Shown: piece by piece, positions 33,447 to 46,200 of the stretch
Layout of the letters: every line of letters starts with the position of its first letter
Position numbering within the stretch: position 1 is the first letter of the stretch
Assembly: GCA_030761205.1 (NCBI GenBank)
Contig: JAULJL010000004.1
Coordinates: 19,813,172-19,877,171 of the forward strand
DNA length: 64,000 bases
Reading direction: 5' to 3'
From: Fremontodendron californicum
Lineage: Eukaryota > Streptophyta > Magnoliopsida > Malvales > Malvaceae
Position numbers and translations under genes: made by a program
Notes under the pieces: model-generated
The model's database searches: none
What the model was told of the DNA's origin: nothing
The model's input: the letters and a program-made list of their open reading frames with translations, nothing else

Positions 33447-33739
33447 AACTTTCCTTGTTCTACTTACTTGTTTTCCTTGTAATTTCTACATGTCTATGTT
33501 AAATCTTGTGTATACATTTTCTTTACATTATTTTCTATGCTATATTTGTCATATTTCATTTCCATGCTTGATATTACATCCTTGCATATTCAGCCATTGA
33601 TGTTCATATATCCATGTTGTGCATCTTTTTTTTCATGTACCATGTATTATATGTTTGCATTCTCATAGTTTTGTTTCATGCATATTCAGCCATTCCATTT
33701 TGTATGACTTGTATGTATATTTTCCTTTTGCTTCTTAGC

Positions 33740-34090
33740 TTGTTTACATCTCCATGTCATGAACTTGCATATTCTGATTTTAGTATGTCTTGTGCTTATG
33801 AAAATGCTATGATAAAAATGCCATCATATTGATCCATGACCATTCGGCAATACCATGTTTGTTTGCCTTGCATGTGCATTTTTCTTTTGTTTCTTAACTT
33901 GTTTACATCTCCATGTCATGAACTTGCATATTCTGATTTTAGTATGTATTGTGCTTATGAAAATGCTATGATAAAAATGCCATCATATTGATCCATGACC
34001 ATTCGGCAATACCATGTTTGTTTGCCTTGCATGTGCATTTTTCTTTTGTTTCTTAACTTGTTTGCATTTCCATGCATGAGCTTGTGCATT
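33740..34090. repeat. 159-bp tandem duplication inside the element C LTR
   Basis: GAACTTGCATATTCTGATTT occurs at 33761 and 33920, with a diverged third occurrence near 34078. The intervening sequence (CCATTCGGCAATACCATGTT...) is repeated. Confidence 0.8.
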
Positions 34091-36802
34091 TTGATTTTGG
34101 TATGTTATATGTTATTGAAAACGTCATGTACTTATGTCATTTACTAAATAGGATTGCATTAGAGTCTCATGTGATCATTTGGCCTCTTCATGCATTCATT
34201 GCCTTGTCATGCATTTGTATTTTTGTTTAGGTAACATGCTTTGCATTATCATATCTTGAAATTATGTATTAGCTACTGTTTGTTCCAGCATTGACATTAA
34301 TTTTATGAGTCATTGTATGTTTATAGTATTGCTATGCATGTTCATCACATTTTAGGTCTAGGCCATATTGGTATTGCCATGCATATTGAGCCTTAAATCA
34401 CATTGATATTGTCATGCATTAATATGCTATTTAGGTCTTAGATCACATTCATTTTCATGCATATTCATAACATATTAGGTCCTTGTCACATTTACATTAT
34501 CAAGCGTTGCATGCATATAGAGTTAGGATAGCATTTATTGCCATGCAAATTCATGCTAGGCATTTAGGTTGCCATGAATTGTCATGCATTGCCTTTACCA
34601 TTTAGACCTTTAGACCATGCATTTCATACATTTCATTTGCTGTATGTTCATGCATTCCATGTCATTGCCACTTGATTTGTGACTTAGGCCAATTAATGGC
34701 TCAAAGTCATGCTCCCTAGAGCATACTTGTGGAAAATTAAGGAATTGTCAAATTGATCATTCTACCTTTGTAATTTTTTTTACTTAGCCAATTTTGTCCA
34801 AGGTTTTTAAAATGTTTAGCTACTGTCCTTAGGTCTTAAGGATGATTTCCAACAATTTCCACTTTGGTTTTTGAATGAATTTATCAAAGGCAAAAAATGT
34901 GTTTTGACAAACAGTTTTTTTTTCACCTAGTACTCGAACATATCCAATTTTCTTGGGCAGCCATCTTTAATCAGAAAATTAAGCCAATTTTTTCTCGTGT
35001 ATATTTGCATGTTCTGAGTCTCCAGTATTTTTTTTAGAATTTTTAGAATTTTTAAAAATAGGCTAAAAAATCGTGTGGCAAAACCGGATAGTAGAGGCAG
35101 ATTTGAAATTAAAAGGAGAATAAAGATTGAATTTGGCTAAGGCATTTAGAGGGGGTTAGTTAGAAGATTTAGCTACTGTCTTAGGGTAGTTTCTAAGCCT
35201 TTTTAAACTTTGAAAATGATTTTATAAATCTCAGGTTAAGGGTAGTTAAGTCCGGGATTTTAAACTTAGAAATTTAGAGCCATTTTAAAAGGGTTTTGTA
35301 AGGGTTTTAATTTTTATTCAAGTTTTCCTCAAAATTATTTTCAAACAATCACAAAGTTTTGTTTTTTTAGAAAATCTAATTTGACATATTTTTCCTAAGG
35401 TAGCTGGATATCTTTTTAGATATACGGATTTCTTTAATTAAAGGAAAAAAATACTTTTTTCATGTATTGCATTTTCCTTGTTCATGCATTTTATTTAAAT
35501 ATGTGATTTTTGCTATGATTTTTTCCATGATATTGCTATTATTTTAATTCACATTTTATGATCTTATATTTGTTTGCCATATGATTTTTAATGTTTCATG
35601 ATATCCTATGCTTTTTATTTAGTTATTTTTGTCACATTGTTTAGCATGTACTATGTTCATGCATTATTATTTTTATTAGTATTTTCATGCATATTATATG
35701 TTAGCATTATTTTAATTCCATGTCATTTCTTGTCATTTAGATCATATTCCATGTCATTTAGGTTGTTTCATTTATAACATGCCATGTCATTTAAAATATG
35801 CCATATCATTTAGAATTGCCATGTCATTTAAATCATTTTATCTCATTTAGAATATACCATGATACTTAGGATTTTTTTTTTTTTACCTAGAATATACTAT
35901 GTCATTTGAATTATGTCATATCATTTAGATTGCATTATGTTATCTAGATTTGCCATGTCATTTTATTTATGTCATACATGTCCGTGTTCATATTTTTAAA
36001 AAATTTTGAAAAAGATAATGATTTTCAATAAAAAAAATAAAGATATTCCCGAGTTAAAATAATTCATGAGTTCTCTACCGGGTTTGCTGGAGGGAATATC
36101 ATCAATTATCATTCATAAAGGAATACCTTTCTTTCAAAAAACGAGAATGATTCGAAACGTTCCAAATGAATAAAAATTTCTATATTTTGCTGATTTTGTC
36201 GGGGAATATAGGAAAATTTTAAATTAATAAATTCCGGATCATTTTCAATTAATAATGGAATTAGTTTTCTTAAAATTAGGAATTAACTTGAAATACTAAA
36301 TTAAAAACCAACTTTTTACCGAGACTTGGGATAACACACGATTAATAAGGTACCGGTTTATATGGGCGTTGCGGGGGTGTTAATATTTCCCCGTTCGTAA
36401 CCGACTCCCGAACCCGCTTCTTTGATTTCTCTGGTTTATAACGCAGACCTGAAATTGGTTTTAAAAAAATGTTTTAATTATTTTTAAAATGTTTTAAAAC
36501 CGGTTTTAATAGGTGGCCGATCACACCTAGCTAAAGAGGATTGGTGGCGACTCCATGTCTTTTTACGAGGCCGTTTTCATACCCTCGACCTTTTATTATT
36601 TCTAGAGGAATTAAGTCATATTTTCCTCTACTTCTGTTTCCCCTCACTCGAACGGTTCCCCACGATCCGGGATCACGTATCGACACCTTCATTTTTCTAG
36701 AGGAATTAAGTCAAATTTTCCTCGCGTTTTTTAATGTCACGCCTAAGGAAAATGAATAATAAAGTCTTGCAATGAGACTTGTATTTTTTTTAGGTTGCGA
36801 CA

Positions 36803-38949
36803 GTGAATATGTTGGTGACTTTAGTGAGCAGGAAGAGGATGCTGAATTCGTAAGTGATGACAACAGTGATTCTGACCAGACGTCATCCCTGCTGAGATCA
36901 ACACTCATGGAGATCTTCCCCCATATGAGGCTGTATCCCATATGCATACCCTGGATCTGGAGGCAATGCAAGTGCCAGAATTTCCTGAGTATGCTCATAC
37001 ATTAGCTACGCCTCTGACATCTGATCCATCTGCAGTTGATCTGTGTGTTGGGTTACAATTTCCAATGAAAGAGACTATGCTTTCAGCTATTAAGCACTAT
37101 AACATCAAAAACTATGTAGATTACAGAGAAATTGAATATGAGCGGACCAAATATTATGCCAAGTGTCTAATGTATGGGAAAAGGTGTAATTGGAGAATAA
37201 GGGCAACTTTTATGAAGAAGAAATAGGCATGGGAGATTAGACACTATGAAGGGCCTCATACTTGCATATCGAGGAGGATTTCACAAGATCATTGCAAGTT
37301 AGATTCTAACATGATCTGTTCATGCATTCTATCATTGGTTCAAGCAAATCCGGAGATCTCTGTATCAGTTTTGATCGCTGAGATGTGAATCCGGTATGGA
37401 TACATCACCTCCTATAAGAAAACGTGGAAAGCAAAGCAAAAGGCAATTGTTTGAGTTTTTGGCGATTGGGAAAGATCGTACAATGAGCTACCTAAATGGT
37501 TAGGTGCAATGCAACATTTCTTGCCTGGTACAATTGTGGAATTGCAAACGGTACCTGCATATCACAGTGATCGACTGGTCCAGGGTAAGAGAATATTCCA
37601 TCGACTATTTTGAACATTTAAGTCGTGCATTGAAGGGTATCCGTATTGTAAACCTATTGTGCAAATAGACGATACTTTCTTATATGGAAAATACAAAGGA
37701 ACATTATTGTTAGCTATTGCACAAGATGGCAACCGAAACATACTGCCAATTGCCTTTGCCATTGTGGAGGGTGAGACAATAGAGGCTTGGTCATCATTTC
37801 TCACTAATTTTCGTAGACATGTGACAAAACAGCCTGGCATATACTTGATGTCTGATCGACATGAAGCCATCAAAGCTGCGATTAGACACGATGGTAGTGG
37901 ATGGAATCCTCCACATGCATATTCAGTGTACTGCATTCGACACATTGCAGCTAACTTTATGAAGAAGTTTAACAATAAGGAATTGCGTCGACATATTGTT
38001 AACATGGGTATGGAATCGAATCATAGTTATTTTATCTCTTATATTTTGTTTAGTTTATAAAATAATACTAAAATTCACAAGTCTTTTGTTTTTAATTTTA
38101 TTAGGATACGAGTTGAGGCGATCGAATTTTCATTTCATGTATGAGAATCTTCGTAGAGAAAATGCAGTGGCGGCTAATTGGCTTGATAGGCTCCCCAAGG
38201 AGAAGTGGGCCCAATCATATGATCAAGGAAGACGTTATGGCCATATGACAACCAACCTAGCTGAATCTATCAATTCGATGCTGAAGGGAACACGTCATCT
38301 TCCCATTACTGCTTTAGTGCAATCAACATATTATAGGTTGGCTGCACTTTTTGTTAAGATGGGGAACAAAAAAATTGCAATGATGGAGGGAGGGCACACA
38401 TACTGTGAAACAGTCACACAGACTATGCAAGAAAATCGCAGGAAAGCTAACTCCCACTTTGTTCGTAATTTTACGCGAGCAAATCAATCTTTTCTGATTG
38501 AAGAGTTAGTTGATCCACAAAAGGGTGTTTCTACAATGAAGTACAAAGTCAAGCTTAGTGACATGTGGTGTAACTGTGGGAAGTTTCAAGCACAAAGGTT
38601 CCCTTGTTCACATGTAGTTGTTGCTTGTGCACATGTCCATGTAGACTGCATGCAATATGTGGACAATGTCTATAGACTGGAAACTATATTGAATGTTTAT
38701 AGACATGAGTTCGAAGCAGTTGGAAATGAAGGTTACTGGCCTCAATATGATGGTCCAGAAGTGTGTCCCAATCAAGAAATGCGGAGAAATCCACATGGTC
38801 GGCCAAAATCAAGTCGTATTCGTAATAAAATGGACCTCAGAGAGAAAGGCCAACCAAAACATTGTGGATTATGCAGAAATGAAGGTCATAACCATCGAAA
38901 ATGTCCGCATCAATCTGGCACATGGGGGGAGATTTCGCATCAACAATAA
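36803..38949 (+). pseudogene. MURA-like transposase of the MULE, decayed
   Basis: Acidic N-terminus (EQEEDAEF...DDNSDSD), a frameshift near 36885-36905, then one frame from about 36900. The MuDR N-terminal DNA-binding-type domain lies around 37020-37260, followed by the MULE DDE domain with IDDTF (about 37660) and SDRHEA (about 37850). The intron runs from 38008 to 38104 (GT...AG, in phase), followed by NLAESIN (E of the triad), a SWIM zinc finger WCNC...PCSH at about 38566-38615, and a C-X2-C-X4-H-X4-C knuckle at about 38863-38910. Four in-frame stops, at 37224 (TAG), 37386, 37452 and 37611 (all TGA), inactivate it. Each can be explained by a C-to-T or G-to-A change. The 5' part is cut off by element C. 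Confidence 0.88.
38008..38104 (+). other. Intron in the MULE transposase gene
   Basis: 97 bp, GTATGG...TTTATTAG. Joining its flanks restores the protein ...VNMGYELRRSNF... in frame, as expected for the family. Confidence 0.8.
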
Positions 38950-39291
38950 AGGAATTACATGTTTTTATAACCTGTAATATTTACATATTTTGCCATTAAG
39001 GGAAAATGTTATGCAAGTTTTTTTCTACTTATCATGTAATTTGGATTATTATTTTATATAAAATTAAGAAATTTTATAAAAATATATTGAATAATATATT
39101 TTATTACATTTTTATAAATTAAATAACAACATTAACATTTAAGTTAGATATGCTGAATAAAAAAATTAAAAATAACAATTAATTTCCCAACAAATTTAAA
39201 ATAAATAACATGAAATGCAAAAACATATAAATTTATATATTACAAATTTAAAATACATTATTCTCGTTATATTGATAAAAGTACATTTATT
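38950..39291. other. AT-rich spacer between convergent MULE genes
   Basis: 342 bp, strongly AT-rich and without a gene. It probably holds the polyadenylation regions of both genes. Confidence 0.6.
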
Positions 39292-41836
39292 CTAATTATT
39301 GCGTGGTGTAGAGCAGTGTCGAGCTCTTCTAGTGCGTGGTGGTTGGACCCGTCATTCAACCTTGTCAGTGGCACGTATTCGCGGTCGACCACGACCTCCT
39401 GCTGTAACTGCCACTGGTTCCGGTTGTATGTCATCAGTCATTTCTTCCGTATCAAAAATTTGAAACCCACTGCTGGAGGAGCCAACACCTAGTTCACCCA
39501 TAACGGGAACCTGACTACTAGATGGACCCAGAAATAATGTACCATCAAATGCTGTCGCAGGGGTTCCAAACTGATACATTGATGTTAGATATGCTGAACT
39601 TGGACTTAGGATGGGGAGCTGGTCATCTAACCTCTTCATTGGCGGTGATGGTCGGTAACACTCATCAACGTCATATCCGGGGTGAATGACGGAATAACGA
39701 TGACTGGATGGTACTCCATGATCCCGTTCAGGATGACTAAATGACATCCTCGGTGCTGTGAACTCCGATGAGGCCGGTTGACGCGTCAGGCCACGTTGTC
39801 GGCTAGGCCTAGGAGCTTCCATATCCTGTGTAGGAGAGACTGGAGTTGAAGTTCGTCCGGTAAATGGCATACTCCTAACATCCTCATACACCTACGGTGG
39901 ACAAACAAAAGACCGACCTTCATTTTTATACCATCCTATGTAATCATCAGATGGATTGAAATTATTACCAACAATCGGATAACCTGTCGGAATTCGTTGA
40001 AAACGTATATTCCACCAATGGATCCAATGTTCATGCTTCGCAGGCCAGAATTCCTCTTGACGACCATGCATGTCGATCTTGTGAAGCTTATCAAGGTTCA
40101 CCGAGGCTGCAGGAATTGGTTGTTGCATCTGAAATTATCGCAACACCTTGTCAGTTTGGTGCCACTCTACATATGAAAAGGATATCAATGCTGTGTTTGC
40201 ATTCCATATATTACAATTATTGTAGGCATCCGATGGGAGGCATGCCATAATTTCACTTGATGAATATGGTATCCATAGAAATTGCGAATAATTATTACAA
40301 ATTATTAGTTTCATATGGATTAAATACTTAAATACTTAAATGTGACAATCAAAATTTTTACCTTATCATATCCTACTCGATCTAGTCTCAATCTTATACT
40401 TGCAAGGTCGGTCGGAGTCCCTGTAAAATCTCTACTCCTACTCCACCTGTTAAAATGCATATAAAATCTTAATAGACCTATAAAAATACAAGTTCGTACA
40501 AAATTAATAAAATAGTAAAGATTATTACCTGCTTGTAAAGGGGTATACAACCGAAACATCCACGCGCGGAGCAAGAAATGACAGCCGATACCAAGCCCAT
40601 GATTGTAGAAGCACTAAACATCCACCAATTTCATGGCTTTTTGGAACTGTAGCCCGACACAGTTCTCTATACAAAACCGCCAAACACGCAGAACCCTAAC
40701 TATAATTTGCCGCATGCTCTAAATCACGTAGTAATGGAAGATACATTAAATGTAGCCGACTGCTCAATTTGTCAGGCATCAATAATCCTCCAATCAAACG
40801 TAAAATATATGCTCTAGCAGCATATTGTATCTGTTCTTCAGTTGCGTGTAATGGAAGATTTTGAAAGGATTTCAACCAATTTAGTCTCACCGTTGAGCCA
40901 GATACATACTCATCTGGAGGTACCGAGCCCAATAGATTTTGACACTCTTCATTCCAATCTAGCAAGCTTCCGCCTGTAACTGCATCGCCATGGACCGAAA
41001 GTCCAAATTGAAGCGCAACATCTTCTAGAGTTACCGTGCATTCACCAAATGGAAAATGAAAAGTGTGTTTCTTGGGTCTCCATCGTTCGATCATCGCACT
41101 GATTAAGTCGGGTTGTATAAAAAATCGTTGAATTTGAGTTGCGTGATAAAATCCGGCTCTTCTTAAGTGATTGATAATAGATGGATGCGGGTACTCCAAT
41201 GTAAACTTCCTCGAACGTAACAAGCGACGAGTATCCTATTGATAATTAATTAAATTAAATAAAATAATAATAAAAATTAATATATTATAAAAGTATAATA
41301 ATTAAAAAATTAAACAATATAAAAATTAAAAAAATTCTAAAACTATAAAATAACAAAACAATAATAATATAAAATTTGAAAATTATTTATATAATTATTA
41401 AATAATTAAATAATATAAAAAAGAAAAAACTATAAAATGAAAAAACAATAGTAATTAAAAAATTATAAAACTATAATAATAAAAAATAATATAATATAAA
41501 AATTAAAATTATATTAAACTATAAAATGAAAAAACAATAATAATTAAAAAATTAAAAAAACTATAATAATAAAAAAATAAACAGTATAAAAAATAAATAA
41601 TTATAAAACTATCAAATGAAAAAACAATACTAATTAATAAATGATAAAACTATAATAATTAAAACATTCAAAATATAAAAAACATAAAATTATAAATTTA
41701 CAAAATAATAATAATTAAAAAATTACTAAAAATTGATAATGTAATACAAATAATATTATAACAATTTACTTACCTCTTTAAATATAACCTCCGATATGTG
41801 ATTTTCTTGCAACCTCAATAGTGATGATGAAGCCAT
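39292..41836 (-). pseudogene. Plant mobile domain (PMD/MAIN-like) gene of the MULE, decayed
   Basis: Five reading blocks in four exons on the minus strand: 41836-41774 (MASSSLLRLQ...), 41235-40529, 40446-40362 and 40281-39292. The first three junctions have GT...AG. Phases agree throughout, giving about 614 codons. Exon 2 carries the PMD core (ERWRPKKHTFHFPFGECTVT..., GLSVHGDAVTG). Premature stops: TAG 40698-40696, TAA 40137-40135, TAG 39894-39892, TGA 39354-39352. The acceptor before exon 4 reads AA (40283-40282) instead of AG. Every lesion is a possible C-to-T or G-to-A change. PMD proteins are either MULE-encoded or domesticated silencing/meristem factors. Placement beside MURA says MULE-encoded. 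Tail is Ser/Pro-rich with GGRGRPRIR. Confidence 0.85.
41236..41773 (-). other. First intron of the PMD gene, AT-only low complexity
   Basis: 538 bp of almost pure A/T with repeated ATAATAATTAAAAAATTA-like words, and splice sites GTAAGT and ...CAATAG. No gene. Confidence 0.75.
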
Positions 41837-42142
41837 TTTTAAATATTGTTGTAGAAAAAAAAATTGTTGGTAGAAAAAAAAAATGATTGTAGAAAGAAGA
41901 AAGAAAATAAAAATAAGTTGTAGAAAATGAGGGGGGAGGGGTTATTTATAGAAGAGTGGTGCGTGTGCGTGTGGGGGGGGGGGAGGAGATTTTGAACGCA
42001 ACGGTCAAGTTACCGTTGCCTTCAAACAAAATTTTTTGATTTATTTATTTTTTCTTTGTTTTAAAAGTTTATATAGTAAAATTTAACTAAAAAATTTTAA
42101 AAATAGTTTCATAAAATTTAAATAAGAAATATACCATTGGAC

Positions 42143-42173
<31 letters not shown>

Positions 42174-42280
42174 ATAAGTTTTTTTATTTAATTTAAAATT
42201 TTTAAAATTAAAATACAAAATTTAAAAACAAATTTACAATTTTTTTTTTTAATTTAAGTAAAAAAAAATTAAAAACACGA
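41837..42280 (-). promoter_or_regulatory. Upstream region of the PMD gene
   Basis: A TATA box (TATAAATAA on the minus strand, 41950-41942) lies about 106 bp before the ATG. A GTGCGTGTGCGTGTGGGGGG stretch lies beside it (41960-41983), and AT-rich sequence follows. No other gene is seen. Confidence 0.55.
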
Positions 42281-42460
42281 AGGGAAATCGCCACACCATG
42301 GCGATTTTCCTTGGTAAAATTTGCAAAAAACACCAAGGGAAATCGCCATGGGGGGTGGCGATTTCCCTTGGTGTTTTTTGCAAAATTTGAAAATTTTACG
42401 CTGGGAAATCGCCATGGGGGATGACGATTTCTCAGCTAGTTTTAAAACAAGTGGATTTTG
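42281..42460. repeat. Hairpin cluster built on GGGAAATCGCCA, probable MULE end
   Basis: There are three inverted-repeat units: 42281-42313 (imperfect), 42320-42384 (perfect 29-bp arms with a 7-base loop TGGGGGG) and about 42400-42439 (imperfect). All share GGGAAATCGCCA and its complement. Confidence 0.8.
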
Positions 42461-42609
42461 GGAATTAATCTGAAAAGAACGGTATTTTGGCAAATAATTT
42501 TTTTTAGCTATATTCTGATAAAAGACCAACATGTATTATCCTATCAAAACTGTTGTTGGAGTTTTTAAATTTCATTGATTATGTATCAGATATTTTTTTT
42601 ACAATAATC

Positions 42610-42640
<31 letters not shown>

Positions 42641-43274
42641 TGAATTCTAAACAATAATTCTACTTATTATTAATGATGTATTAAATATGTTAAATTTTTA
42701 AAAATTATTTATTCGATTTCATATATTAAAAAATATTTTTTATTATTTTTGTTATAGTTTTAATAAATTAATTTAAATAAAAATAATATAAAAAGTCTCA
42801 AATTAATTTTAATATTTTGTAAGTATTAATTTAATGTTCATTTATATATTAAATGTTTTATCATTTTTTCAATAAATTAATAGATATTTTTTAAAAAATA
42901 ATTTTTTTAATGATCATCCGACTAGATTTTTTAAATATTAAATATAGAAGAATGCTATATATACCATATATGGAGTGGTGCATGTAATATGCACCTTTTT
43001 TTAATTGAAAAAAATATAAAACATTTAAATATTAAATGCTATAGATACCCATTATCTTCATGGAATAGATAAAATTGTACCTTTTTTTTTTTAATTTTTC
43101 AATTCTTCATGTACTTTTTTCCCTTTATCTTGTTATGTTCAAATATAATTTTTATTAATGTTGCATGATCGTTACAACAAATTTGATTAATAAATAGCAA
43201 TTCCATTTTGAGATATTACATTGCTAAAAAAGAATTGATATTATATTTTTCAAATATGAAAGCTAAAAATCAAT
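42461..43274. other. AT-rich sequence between MULE and the second Ogre-like array
   Basis: No gene. An (AT)n microsatellite is at 42610-42637. The last five bases before the LTR (TCAAT, 43270-43274) would be the left target duplication of the array. Confidence 0.6.
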
Positions 43275-46200
43275 TGTCGCAACCTAAAAAATAACAAGTC
43301 TCATCGCAAGACTTTATTATTCGTTAAGCGTGACATTAAAAAAAACCGAGGAAAAGTCGACTTAATTCCTCTAGAAAAATGAAGGTTTTGAAAATGACCT
43401 TGAAAAAGACATGTAGTCGCCACCAATCTTTTTTAGCTAGGTGTGATCGGCCACCTATTAAAACCGGTTTTATAAAATATTTTAAAAATAATTAAACATT
43501 TTAAAAACCAATTTCAAGTCTGCGTTTTAAACCAGAGAAATCAAAGAAGCGGGTTCGGGAGTCGGTTACGTGTGGGGAAGGATTAGCACCCCTACAACGC
43601 CCGTATAAATCGGTACCTTATTAATTGTGTGTTATCTCAAGTCTCGGTAAAAATTGGTTTTAAATTTAGTATTTCAAGTTAATTCACAATTTAAAGAAAA
43701 ATAATTCCTTTTTTCTTATTGAAAATGATCCGAAATTTATAAATTCAAAATTTTCCTATATTCCCCAACAAACGTGGCAAAATATAGAAATTTTTATTAG
43801 TTTTGGAAAACTTTCCGAATCATTATCTTTTTTTTGAAAGAAAGATATTCCTTTATTAATGATAATTGATGATATTCCCTCCAGCAAACCCGGTAGAGAA
43901 CTCATGAATTATTTTAACTCGGGAATATCTTTATTTTTTATTGAAAAATCATTATCCTTTTGAAAACATTTTAAAAGATATGAATATGTATATGCATGAC
44001 ATAAATAAAATGACATAGCAAAATCTAAATAATATAATACATCCTACATGATATGATCTAATTTAAATGCCTTAGCATATTCTAAAATGAAATGAAATAT
44101 CCTTAGCATATTCTAAATGAAATAAAATATCTTAAGTTATATGACATATTATAAATAAAATGAAATGACCTAGATAACATAGTATATTCTATATGAGATG
44201 CAATATCCTAAGTCATATGATATATTCTAAATGAAATAAAATAACCTAAGTAACATAACATATTCTATATGAAATGAAATAATTTAAATGACATGGCAAA
44301 CATGAATGATATGGCATATAAATTAAATGAGATGGAATATGAAATAATGCTATCATATAATATGCATGAAAATAAAAATGAAAATAATAATGCATGAACA
44401 TAGTATATACTAAATAATATGACCAAAAAAATAACTAAATAAAAAGCATAGGATATCATGAAATATTCCAAATCATATAATAAACAAAATAACATAATTC
44501 AAAATCATAACAATATCATAGAAATTATCATAGCAAGAATCACATATTATATAAAATGCATGAATATGGAAAATGCAATGCATGAAATCTATTTTTTCCT
44601 TTAATTAAGGAAATCCGTATATCTAAAAAAGATATCCGGCTACCCTAGGAAAATATGTCAAATTAAATATTCTAAAACCAAAATACTTTGTGATTGTTTG
44701 AAAACAATTTTGAAAAGCTTGAATTAAAAATAAAAACTCGCTAAATCTTTTTTTAAATGGCTCTAATTTCCTAAGTTTAAAAATCCGGAATTTACTACCC
44801 TTAACCCGAGACTTGAAAAACCATTTTTAGAGTTTAAAAAGGCTTAGAAACTACCCTAAATCAGTAGCTAACCCTCCTAATCAGCCCACTCTAAGTAACT
44901 TGACCAAAACAGAAAAATGATTTTTCTTTAAATTCAATTATGACTCCACTGTCCAGTTTTAAGCCACGACTTTTTATCCTATTTTTAAAAATTCAAAAAA
45001 TTCTGAAAACAATACTGGAGACTCAAGAATGCAAAACTACACGGGAAAAAATCAGCTTAACTTTCTGATTAAAGACGAATGCCCAGAAAAATCGAAAAAG
45101 TACGAAAACTGGGTGAAAAACTGTTTTGCCAAAATACATTTTTGCCTTTGATAAAATCATTTAAAAATCAAAGAAAAATATTTGAAACTCATAAAATGAC
45201 TTACAAACAGTAGCTAGGTCTTTTTGAAAGTTAGATAAAAATTGCCTAAGTAAAAAAAATCACAAAGGTAGAATAATCAACTTGACAAACTTAATTTTCC
45301 ACAAGTGTGCTCAAGAGAGCATGACTTGGAACCATTAATTGGCTCAAATCATTATTCAAGTGGCATGAACATGAAATGTATTTAACAATACAGCAAACAT
45401 AGTACATGACATGCATGAGCTTAAACCTAAATGTCATGAAAAAAATGCATGGCATTCATAAAGTGACCTAGACCTAAATGAACTTGCATGGCATTTAATG
45501 CAACCTAGACCTAAAATGCATGAACATGCATGGCAAATAAACCAAACTTAATAACTAAAATATGCATGGCATTTTCAAAAACACAAAGCATGTTTAAACT
45601 AAAAACTCAACCAAATATCATGCAAATGCTAACCTATCAACTAACATGGCAAGAATGCACATAAAATGTAAAAATTCCAAGGGTGGCTGAATGGAATAAT
45701 GTAACTAGCAAACATGGCATTTTCACAAACACTTGGTATACTAGCATGCAAAACTAAATCAAATGTCATGCAAATGCAAAAACCTACCAACTAACATGGC
45801 AAAAATGCAACACACAATGCAAAACACATGGAGTAGCCAAATGGCCTCAAGCTCCAACAAGCATGGCATTTTCACAAACACTTGGTATACTAACATGCTC
45901 AACTAACATGGCAAGAATGCACATAAAATGTAAAAATTCCAAGGGTGGCTGAATGGAATAATGTAACTAGCAAACATGGCATTTTCACAAACACTTGGTA
46001 TACTAGCATGCAAAACTAAATCAAATGTCATGCAAATGCAAAAACCTACCAACTAACTTGGCAAAAATGCAACACACAATGCAAAACACATGGAGTAGCC
46101 AAATGGCCTCAAGCTCCAACAAGCATGGCATTTTCACAAACACTTGGTATACTAACATGCTCAACTAAAATATAACACTTAAATCATGCAAAAACCACAT

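Larger units (their letters stand above)
29418..36802 (+). mobile_element. Element C: Ogre/Tat-like LTR retrotransposon, 3' part, + strand
   Basis: Only the end of the internal region (29418-30731) and the 3' LTR (30732-36802) are in the window. Element A is inserted at 29417/29418. The internal end is the reverse complement of that in element B (48700 onward), including the polypurine tract CCAAAGAGGGATAGC just before TGTAGACACC. To the right of the LTR, MULE coding sequence begins directly. Confidence 0.8.
30732..36802 (+). repeat. 3' LTR of element C (6.1 kb)
   Basis: It runs TGTAGACACC...GGTTGCGACA and is the longest LTR of this family in the window. Extra length comes from internal duplications: two copies of a roughly 80-bp unit at 33242-33316 and 33371-33446, and a 159-bp unit repeated from about 33740 to 34090. 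It also has a long stretch of CATGTCATTTA-like words (35690-35970). No gene. Confidence 0.88.
36803..42460. mobile_element. Mutator-like element (MULE) with MURA and PMD genes, left end outside window
   Basis: A decayed MURA-type transposase on + and a decayed plant-mobile-domain gene on - converge with 340 bp between them. Element C is inserted in the transposase 5' coding sequence at 36802/36803. The right end probably lies in the hairpin-rich 42281-42460 segment, but no left terminal repeat is available for comparison, so the boundary is approximate. Confidence 0.7.

Noticed and set aside
42610..42637. (AT)n tract as an element boundary
   Set aside because: A plain microsatellite with no adjoining terminal motif.
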